Below, piece by piece: positions 34,124 through 39,870 of a stretch of DNA of 39,870 bases. The notes under the pieces were generated by a model, which did not search any database, had not been told where the DNA came from, and saw only the letters and a list, made by a program, of their open reading frames with translations. This DNA comes from Nostoc indistinguendum CM1-VF10 (GTDB lineage Bacteria; Cyanobacteriota; Cyanobacteriia; Cyanobacteriales; Nostocaceae): NCBI GenBank assembly GCA_019359215.1, contig JAHHHS010000067.1, forward strand, positions 1 through 39,870. The letters are read 5' to 3'. The position numbers were made by a program, and so were the translations under genes. Every line of letters begins with the position of its first letter. The stretch's first letter is position 1.

Positions 34124-34498
34124 CTACATTTTAATCTCACAAGTTAAAGGGCAAGCAGCGTAGACACTCGTCTGCATTTGGTCTGCCTCTCCATGCAGCC
34201 AGCTTAACCATTTGATTTCACTAGGATGAACTCCTTTAAGAGTTAGTACACCCGCAGCTAATACAACTGCCATGACATTAAACATTATTAAAGCACCTGC
34301 TACAAGCAAAACAGCACTAACAGGCATTACAGATTGCAAGATGATCGACAACAGGCATCCGACCGTAGCCATCAATACAACTAGTGGAAAGCCCACAACC
34401 AACAAGCATACTGCTAATGTAAAAGTCCATATTAAAAAGCTTTTAATCATCAACAAGGAGTAGGTCTTTCCTTGATTAGAGCTTTGAGCAGAAACCAT
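34124..34498 (-). CDS. small membrane protein of unknown function
   Basis: A 124-residue protein with two or three hydrophobic helices (about 17-45, 50-70 and 72-90 on this start) and a short soluble tail ending TSVYAACPLTCEIKM. I do not recognise a family. ATG 34498 has GGGAGGAAAAGTC directly upstream, an excellent ribosome site, so it is preferred over a TTG at 34513. The last codons and the terminator are duplicated downstream. It is monocistronic. Confidence 0.7.
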   Translation of the reverse strand: MVSAQSSNQGKTYSLLMIKSFLIWTFTLAVCLLVVGFPLVVLMATVGCLLSIILQSVMPVSAVLLVAGALIMFNVMAVVLAAGVLTLKGVHPSEIKWLSWLHGEADQMQTSVYAACPLTCEIKM

Positions 34499-34513
34499 GA
34501 CTTTTCCTCCCAA

Positions 34514-35232
34514 AAATACACAGTGAATTTTAATTTTTCAGTTATATTTCGCTTTTTGCGAGTAAACTGAATTCTTTCTCAGTGAAATTAAGTATATAAA
34601 AACTAATTGGGAAAATGAGCATTTAGTTACTAAAGTTTACAGTTAATTTTTTGTAATTGTGAATATAAACTCAAGTTTCTATCTATTAAAAAAACCTGCT
34701 TTCTGCATCTATCTTCAGGTATATCAACTCAAAACTATAAGCTTTTAACTTTGATCCCCAGGACATTACTCCTATTCAAGTTAACATTTCTTATAAAAAG
34801 TAGGAGTCGTTCTCATAATTTATAGATGGGCTGAATAAATGATCTGCTAGTGTTTGTGCTGTTAATTGCTGGCAATTCGTGTCCATGCATGAAAGAAATT
34901 TCTCATCTAAAGGCTTAGAATATTTATGTTTTATCAAAAGTAATATAAATCACTAAATAATCTATGTATTTTTTCTGAGGGGTTTTGAGTACTTGCGTGT
35001 GTTAAACCATGTTAGATAGGTTAAATAATTTCTCTCAATATTCTGAGTAGTGGAATTTCAGGAAAAAAAAGATACAAATTGAGGTGGATGAAATGGATTG
35101 ACCGTGGTTCTAGAGTTTCAATCGCCTGCCATCACCGCTAGAGCTAGCACGCAAGCATTCTCCAAAAGTCATTAAAGCAAGTGACTTGACTTCTCGTTAA
35201 TTCAACTTTTTAACTACCAAATGTGAAGATAT
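34514..35232. other. 719-base intergenic region before the pilT-like gene
   Basis: No gene supported. It is AT-rich, with the promoter of the small membrane protein (leftward) and of the PilT-type gene (rightward) expected. TTGACTTCTC near 35185 might be a -35 box, but no matching -10 is clear. Confidence 0.4.
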
Positions 35233-36507
35233 ATGACAGAATCACAGTCTCCATTAAATTCTAACTCTGCTGCCGGACGTAACCTGCCACCAATGCCGCC
35301 ACCACCGCCAAACTCTAGTACGCAACGGCAGATGACACAAACATTGGATATGTCAATGGATAGAAGCACCAATGCGCCTGTTGCAGGTCATCGTCCGGGT
35401 AGTCCACCGCCAATTCCTAGTTCAGTTCGCCCTAAAAACAGCATTCCGCAAATCACTTTAGCGAAGTTAATCAAGGAAGCTTACGATCAGGGATATTCTG
35501 ACTTGCACTTGGGTGTAGGCGAAGCACCCCGCTTCCGCAACCGAGGAGAAATTCAAACAACGGATTATTCAGAAACAGATAAAGAAACTTTTATGAATTG
35601 GTTGCGGGAGGTGATGACTGAGGGGGAAATTCAACGCTTTGAAGAACACTTAGAATTTGACGGAGCAACTCAATACGACTTTGCTCGCGTGCGGATTAAT
35701 ATTTTTGGCTCCCTCAAAGGGCCTGCAATGGTGTTGCGGTTGATTCCTCTGAAAATCTTAACTATGGAACAGTTGAACTTACCCCCAATTTTCCGGGATA
35801 TTTGTCATCACCACAAAGGTTTAATTTTGGTGACTGGCCCCACTGGTTCGGGTAAGTCCACCACAATGGCAGCGATGATTGACTACATCAACAAAGAGAT
35901 GGCCAAGCATATCATCACCATTGAAGACCCGATAGAATTTGTCCATCAAAGCCGCAAGTCTTTAGTCAAACAGCGCGAAGTGGGAATGCACACCCGGAAA
36001 TTTGACAATGCTTTGAAAGCAGCTTTGCGGGAAGACCCAGATTTGATTCTGGTGGGTGAAATGCGGGATAAGGAAACAGTCAACACCGCCCTAAAAGCCG
36101 CTCAGACTGGTCACTTAGTTATGGGAACCCTGCACACCAATAGCGCTGTTAAAACCATTGAGCGGATTCTCAACCTCTACTCTGGTGAAGAACAGGATGC
36201 AATGCGGGTGGCAATTTCTGAGTCTTTAGTGGCAGTCATTGCCCAAGGTTTATGCCGCACAACTGACGGGAAGCGGGCTGCTTTTCACGATGTCTTGATT
36301 AACACTGAGGCTATTAAAGAATGGATCAAAGATGGTAAATATGATGAAATTAGCGAGTTGATGAAACAAGCTGGCTTTGACGGCATGATTACGATGAATC
36401 AGTCGTTGCTCAATCTCTATCAAGACGGTCGCATCACTGAAGAAACTGCTTTAGAAATGTCACCAACTCCTAACGAAATGGCCCAGTTTCTCCGAGGTCG
36501 AGTTTAA
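35233..36507 (+). CDS. PilT-family type IV pilus retraction ATPase
   Basis: A 424-residue secretion-type ATPase. A Pro/Ser-rich N-terminal extension of about 70 residues (MPPPPPNS, GSPPPIPSS) precedes the PilT core: PAS-like part YSDLHLGVGEAPRFR, Walker A GPTGSGKST (202-210), Asp box TIEDPIEF, Walker B DPDLILVGEMRD (268-279) and His box GTLHTNSA. PilT powers pilus retraction at the inner-membrane base. The extended N-terminus makes it longer than ordinary PilT (about 345-370) and closer to the cyanobacterial PilT2-type paralogue. The KaiB-like gene follows after 200 bases containing repeats. Confidence 0.92.
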   Translation: MTESQSPLNSNSAAGRNLPPMPPPPPNSSTQRQMTQTLDMSMDRSTNAPVAGHRPGSPPPIPSSVRPKNSIPQITLAKLIKEAYDQGYSDLHLGVGEAPRFRNRGEIQTTDYSETDKETFMNWLREVMTEGEIQRFEEHLEFDGATQYDFARVRINIFGSLKGPAMVLRLIPLKILTMEQLNLPPIFRDICHHHKGLILVTGPTGSGKSTTMAAMIDYINKEMAKHIITIEDPIEFVHQSRKSLVKQREVGMHTRKFDNALKAALREDPDLILVGEMRDKETVNTALKAAQTGHLVMGTLHTNSAVKTIERILNLYSGEEQDAMRVAISESLVAVIAQGLCRTTDGKRAAFHDVLINTEAIKEWIKDGKYDEISELMKQAGFDGMITMNQSLLNLYQDGRITEETALEMSPTPNEMAQFLRGRV

Positions 36508-36510
36508 GAT

Positions 36511-36610
36511 TGGGCATTGGGCATGGAGCATGGGGCATTGGGCATTGGCAATTGGGCATTGGTTATTATATTGTTCTCCCTCATCTCCCTCATCCTCCCC
36601 TGCTCCCTCA
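36511..36610. repeat. STRR heptamer array between pilT and kaiB-like gene
   Basis: GGGCATT and GGAGCAT heptamers run from just after the pilT stop to about 36565, then CTCCCTCAT repeats to about 36610. Confidence 0.9.
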
Positions 36611-36706
36611 TCCCCCAGTCCCAAATATTTTTCTGATCCTGGTTGCGGTTATAGCTAAGGTAAAAGGTAAAAGAGAGAATTTTTTACTTTTAGCTTCCTA
36701 GCCTCT

Positions 36707-37474
36707 GTGAATAACTTAACGACAAACAAACTATCTACACCCCAGTTGTTTAAAGGCATTGCCCTATTTACGCCTGGAGGAGATTTAATTTACTGCATCG
36801 ATCCTAGCAAGCAGGGTCGATGGCACTTGCATTTGTGCTCGGCTTTGCAAGAAATCTTAGATTTGCCAGAGCCACCGCACTTTTTAGTACCTTGTTATAC
36901 TGCAACTATTGATAACTGGTTAGATCCACGTACTCAAAAAGTCCGAACTTTCGCTGAAGCTTATCCGGCTGTAATTAGAAATCAAGCTTTGCTTAATGCC
37001 ATTTTTGGCACGGGGGAGTTAGTATGGCAAGCAGCTCCTTGGCAGGATGGGTTGTGCGATCGCATGGTGTTAACAACTTATCGTTCGTCATTCCCGCAGC
37101 TTTGGGAGGATCACGATTTAATTGTCCATCTAGACCTCTCTGAACCTGTACCAAAATACCACCAACCAGTAATAATACAAAAAAAGGAAGTCATGACACA
37201 AGGCTATGTTCTGCGATTGTTTGTTGCAGGACATAGCAGTACCACCGAACGCATTCTCAAAAATTTACACGAATTGTTGGAGCGATCGCTAGGACATCCT
37301 TATACTCTGAAAGTGATTGATGTTTTAAGTCATCCAGAACAAGCAGAACTCAATCAGGTTTCTGCAACTCCTACCCTTGTCAAGGTTTGGCCTCACCCAA
37401 TTCGGCGAATCGTTGGAGAGTTGGATCATGTAGAAAAGATTTTACAGATGTTATCTGTTAAAGAGAATTTTTAA
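36707..37474 (+). CDS. KaiB-like domain protein with N-terminal extension
   Basis: A 255-residue protein. Residues 1-160 form a cyanobacterial domain I cannot name (FKGIALFTPGGDLIYCIDP, GRWHLHLCSALQEIL, WLDPRTQKVRTFAEAYPAV). Residues about 167-252 resemble KaiB and the SasA sensor domain: GYVLRLFVAGHSSTTERILK, LKVIDVLSHPEQAELNQVSA and TPTLVKVWPHPIRRIVGEL. It is not the core KaiB (about 100 residues) but a KaiB-fold fusion. The GTG at 36707 has no obvious ribosome site. It follows the PilT-type gene in the same direction. Whether it touches the clock or pilus behaviour is inference. Confidence 0.8.
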   Translation: MNNLTTNKLSTPQLFKGIALFTPGGDLIYCIDPSKQGRWHLHLCSALQEILDLPEPPHFLVPCYTATIDNWLDPRTQKVRTFAEAYPAVIRNQALLNAIFGTGELVWQAAPWQDGLCDRMVLTTYRSSFPQLWEDHDLIVHLDLSEPVPKYHQPVIIQKKEVMTQGYVLRLFVAGHSSTTERILKNLHELLERSLGHPYTLKVIDVLSHPEQAELNQVSATPTLVKVWPHPIRRIVGELDHVEKILQMLSVKENF

Positions 37475-37705
37475 GTTTGGACTGGGTTTCAGCTATTTTC
37501 GTCTAGCACAATTGCCACTTTTTATATTATCAGAGGTAGCTAAAATTACCCAGAGTGAGTTATTTGGAGAGCTAGAGGCATAAGCTGAATTCCTGCGATC
37601 GCATCACAATTCATAATCGGCATAGCAAGATAATTATGGATTCACTTAGCAAATTGATCAACTCAAGCGATCGCTTACAATACAGTCAAATATTGGATGG
37701 TAACA

Positions 37706-38620
37706 TTATGGCGATTTTGTTAAATTATAAAATCTATCAGAACGCATCTGAGTGCCATTTCGCCAAACTTCGATTTTCTCAGGACTGACTAAATAATAAA
37801 AACTACCATTATCTGCTCGATATCTGCCTTTGCCAATATTCAAAGCTGCTATTTTTATAGGCTTGCTTGGATCTTGTTTCAACTGCCCAATATAAAATAA
37901 CTCACCCTTTTCTTCGCAAACTTTTACACGAATACTTGCAGTCTCACCCTCAATCATGGTAACTCCATTGCATTTAGTATCAGTGCTAACAGGTGCAAAA
38001 CTTATTGGAATTGGCTGTGAAGGTGAAACTGGCTTTGCTACTAAAGGTGTCGAGACTGGGGGATTCGGGTTATCCACTTGCTGGACTTTAGAAGGAGAAT
38101 TAACACTTGCAGTTAAGGATGTTAATAGACCAAGGGGATCGACTGCTATTCGACCATTTGGATGAACTTCAAAGTGCAGATGAGGTGCTGTACTATTGCC
38201 TGTAGATCCCATCTCAGCAATAATTTGACTTTGAATGATCTGTTGACCCTTGCTCACCAACAAACGGCGATTGTGACCATAAACAGTGGTACTGCCGTCA
38301 AGATGTTTAATAGTTATAGCATTGCCTAATCCCCAATCATCCCAACCTGCTTTGATAACTGTACCAGACGCAGCAGCAACAATAGGAGTTCCAGATGCCC
38401 CTGCAATATCAATTCCTTCATGTTGATATTTGCGGAAGCCTTGAGAAATAAACCCTTGAGTCGGCCAGATTAAGTTAGAAGCAGGAATAAGAGTTTGCCC
38501 AATTGGGGAATCGTCTGCTAACTGTGTTAAGGCAGATGTAGTTGTACTTAATACGGTGGTTAAAGATATTAACCCAATTAGTCCATAAGTGCGATATCGA
38601 TAAACGGTAACTTTTTTCAT
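37706..38620 (-). CDS. M23 family metallopeptidase
   Basis: A 304-residue exported LytM/M23 endopeptidase-type protein. A signal-like segment (about 11-32) ends near TSALTQ. The zinc site is complete: His67 and Asp71 in YQHEGIDIAGA, and His147/His149 in APHLHFEVHPNGR, with YGHNRR between. A Pro/Ser-rich linker (about 180-215) leads to a C-terminal beta-rich domain of unknown type with two Cys residues. It should cleave peptidoglycan cross-bridges in the periplasm. ATG 38620 is preceded by AAACTTTCAACTT without a strong ribosome site. Confidence 0.92.
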   Translation of the reverse strand: MKKVTVYRYRTYGLIGLISLTTVLSTTTSALTQLADDSPIGQTLIPASNLIWPTQGFISQGFRKYQHEGIDIAGASGTPIVAAASGTVIKAGWDDWGLGNAITIKHLDGSTTVYGHNRRLLVSKGQQIIQSQIIAEMGSTGNSTAPHLHFEVHPNGRIAVDPLGLLTSLTASVNSPSKVQQVDNPNPPVSTPLVAKPVSPSQPIPISFAPVSTDTKCNGVTMIEGETASIRVKVCEEKGELFYIGQLKQDPSKPIKIAALNIGKGRYRADNGSFYYLVSPEKIEVWRNGTQMRSDRFYNLTKSP

Positions 38621-38772
38621 AAGTTGAAAGTTTATTCAAACAATAATTCAGATGGTTTCTGATTATTTGCTGTTTCAAGCTGACTCGGAAAATATCAGGA
38701 AATTTAGTGAATATGGCATCTCCAAACCCCTCGCAAAAACCTTGACCCTACAAGTATATTTATTATCTGTCC

Positions 38773-38810
38773 CGTATGCCAGCCACCGACGCATCGAACG
38801 GTGGCATACG
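38773..38810. repeat. imperfect hairpin after the DUF6918 gene
   Basis: CGTAT and GCCACCG pair with CGGTGGC and ATACG, leaving a four-base bulge. It lies 26 bases beyond the stop of the minus-strand gene and may end its transcript, although no T tract follows. Confidence 0.55.
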
Positions 38811-38836
38811 TTATATTGTGATTCTTCTCTTCTGGC

Positions 38837-39274
38837 TCAGGACTTAGTGTAATTATTGATTACTTTGGCTAAGTCTGGCACTGCTTCTTCTACGTGCTTT
38901 TTAGCTGAACCGCGAAATTTTTCGTAGGTTCCTCGCACGATTTGGCGCTTGGCACTTTTGACTCTAGCATCGGTGACACCTAGTAGCGCGTCTGCTGTTT
39001 GAGAGCGATTTGCATTCAGGTATTCAATTGGATCGCCTTTCTGTACGCCTTCATTCCAGATAGGATCAAGTGCTGTGAAGCACTGCGGCAAAATCTGCTC
39101 AACGACGTAGGGAATATACCCTGGTTTGACCCCCTTGAGGGCGGCGAAAGCGGTTTTCAAAGCAATACCGCTCATACCTGACTTGGATGCAAGCTGTCCT
39201 TCTATCATGTTGCAACAGTCATTTATGACCATAGCTTTTTTGGTCGGGTTCAAAAGTCCGTCACTAAGTCCCAT
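38837..39274 (-). CDS. DUF6918 family protein
   Basis: A 145-residue soluble helical protein matching DUF6918: KAMVINDCCNMIEGQLASKSG, GIALKTAFAALKGVKPGYIP, VVEQILPQCFTALDPIW and ADALLGVTDARVKSAK. The function is unknown. ATG 39274 is preceded by GGAAGAGTTAA on the minus strand, a good ribosome site. It lies alone and downstream of nothing in the same operon. Confidence 0.8.
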   Translation of the reverse strand: MGLSDGLLNPTKKAMVINDCCNMIEGQLASKSGMSGIALKTAFAALKGVKPGYIPYVVEQILPQCFTALDPIWNEGVQKGDPIEYLNANRSQTADALLGVTDARVKSAKRQIVRGTYEKFRGSAKKHVEEAVPDLAKVINNYTKS

Positions 39275-39814
39275 TTAACTCTTCCTTATCTAAGTGCTTA
39301 ATTTCTATTCAACTAATTTTTTTAGCAAGCAGGAAATTACAGAAAATGGTATCAGAGTTAGAGGATGTTATAGAGAGATTTGCGGGGACATTACCATACG
39401 TATCTTTAAATCATCCTCCTTGGAAACCACGTATTCGACCGGATAAAAGCAGATTTTAATACATAAGTCTCAGTAAATACCACACATAAGTTCCAATACG
39501 GTTCAGTTAGGGCTTAAAACTCTCTGTCAAAGTCGAATTTTTTAACTAAACGCTAAGAACGCTAAGAGAATAAATACAAAGAATCGATGCTTAACTGAAC
39601 TGTAGTGAGATAAGTTCTTGCACTGTGTGAATTAAGCTACTAATGTAACAGACAATCTTATGATTGGCCTGCTGGTATTCCAGTTCTTTCGACTCCAATT
39701 AAAGACTTAATTCTCACCCAAGACGAGTCAATTCCATTGAAATTATAGCGGTTCCTGATTGAGTGCAATACGATATGAGATAATGGAGTATATTAACATC
39801 TAAGTAGCTGTGGA
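39275..39814. other. gene-poor right margin, remnant and IS630-type end
   Basis: A stop-bounded frame at 39644-39748 reads SYDWPAGIPVLSTPIKDLIL and looks protein-like, but has no start. It may be the 3' end of a gene lost on insertion of the element beginning near 39744. TATAGCGGTTCCTGATTGAGTG at 39744-39765 may be the terminal repeat of the IS630-type element whose transposase starts at 39815. Confidence 0.4.
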
Positions 39815-39870
39815 ATGAAACCTTACTCCTGTGATCTGCGCCAGAAAGTGATCAATGCACATAACAATAA
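39815..39870 (+). CDS. IS630-type transposase, 5' end only
   Basis: ATG 39815 begins MKPYSCDLRQKVINAHNN and runs off the window. This matches the start of IS630-family transposases (MKPYS-DLR-K-I). GTGGA just upstream gives a weak ribosome site. Only 18 codons are visible, so integrity cannot be judged. Confidence 0.7.
   Translation, partial: MKPYSCDLRQKVINAHNN

Larger units (their letters stand above)
33967..34152. repeat. 95-bp tandem duplication of a gene end with its terminator
   Basis: The block 34062-34152, which holds the last codons, stop and terminator of the membrane protein gene, is repeated diverged at about 33967-34058. Both have AGCAT-AAAAAACCCGGCTTAA, GCACTGTTT, AATGACTACATTTT and TCTCACAAGT in order at 94-95 base spacing. 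Confidence 0.85.

Overview
The window is chromosomal DNA of a filamentous, heterocyst-type cyanobacterium (Nostoc/Anabaena-like). The evidence is dense HIP1 octamers (GCGATCGC), many heptanucleotide STRR repeats, photosystem I subunit PsaK, an AcsF-type chlorophyll cyclase, heme oxygenase, an SLH-domain porin and several Nostocales-typical DUF families. All assignments come from reading the sequence and from recalled family features; no database search was run.

Layout. 1-3.1 kb: a dimanganese catalase, then a DUF3891 gene directly followed by a degenerate metallophosphoesterase-like gene. 3.2-8.1 kb: psaK (-), a GT4 glycosyltransferase with a repeated C-terminal tail, an RqcH/NFACT protein, and an orphan terminator that may end a small RNA. 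8.3-9.7 kb: a DUF433/DUF5615 toxin-antitoxin-type pair in which both genes carry one in-frame stop, then tRNA-Phe. 9.7-14.5 kb: a zinc-uptake operon znuA-znuC-znuB (-) divergent from an SLH porin, with a Zur-like box between them. 14.5-16 kb: a two-gene DUF6745 module with a frameshift. 16.3-24 kb: topA, a 46-aa small protein, aroQ, an ADP-ribosylglycohydrolase-fold gene and a large HD-family membrane phosphohydrolase. 24-25.6 kb: chaB, then a long gene-poor stretch with palindromes and a solo IS end. 25.6-30 kb: a DUF1499 gene and the low-oxygen tetrapyrrole set hemN-ho (-) divergent from acsF (+). 30-31.3 kb: an IS1-family remnant abutting an IS1634-type transposase fragment. 31.5-39.3 kb: an SH3/peptidoglycan-binding protein, wecB, a small membrane protein with a duplicated 3' end, a PilT-family ATPase followed by a KaiB-like protein, an M23 peptidase and a DUF6918 gene. 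At the right edge an IS630-type transposase begins.

How the genes work together. Three groups look functionally coherent. The first is zinc uptake (ZnuABC plus an outer-membrane porin sharing a regulated intergenic region). The second is tetrapyrrole synthesis when oxygen is scarce (oxygen-independent HemN, a heme oxygenase and an AcsF paralogue). The third is cell-surface and envelope work (GT4 transferase, WecB, PilT, M23 peptidase, SH3/PG-binding protein). A recurring theme is gene decay by single point changes, often TGG to TAG, and the presence of STRR repeats exactly at start or stop codons. I did not find a clear new defence system. The observations most worth checking are the doubly interrupted TA pair, the inverted IS ends bracketing the tetrapyrrole genes, the large palindrome in the hemN-ho/acsF divergent region, the PilT-KaiB-like gene pair and the duplicated 3'-end/terminator cassette.
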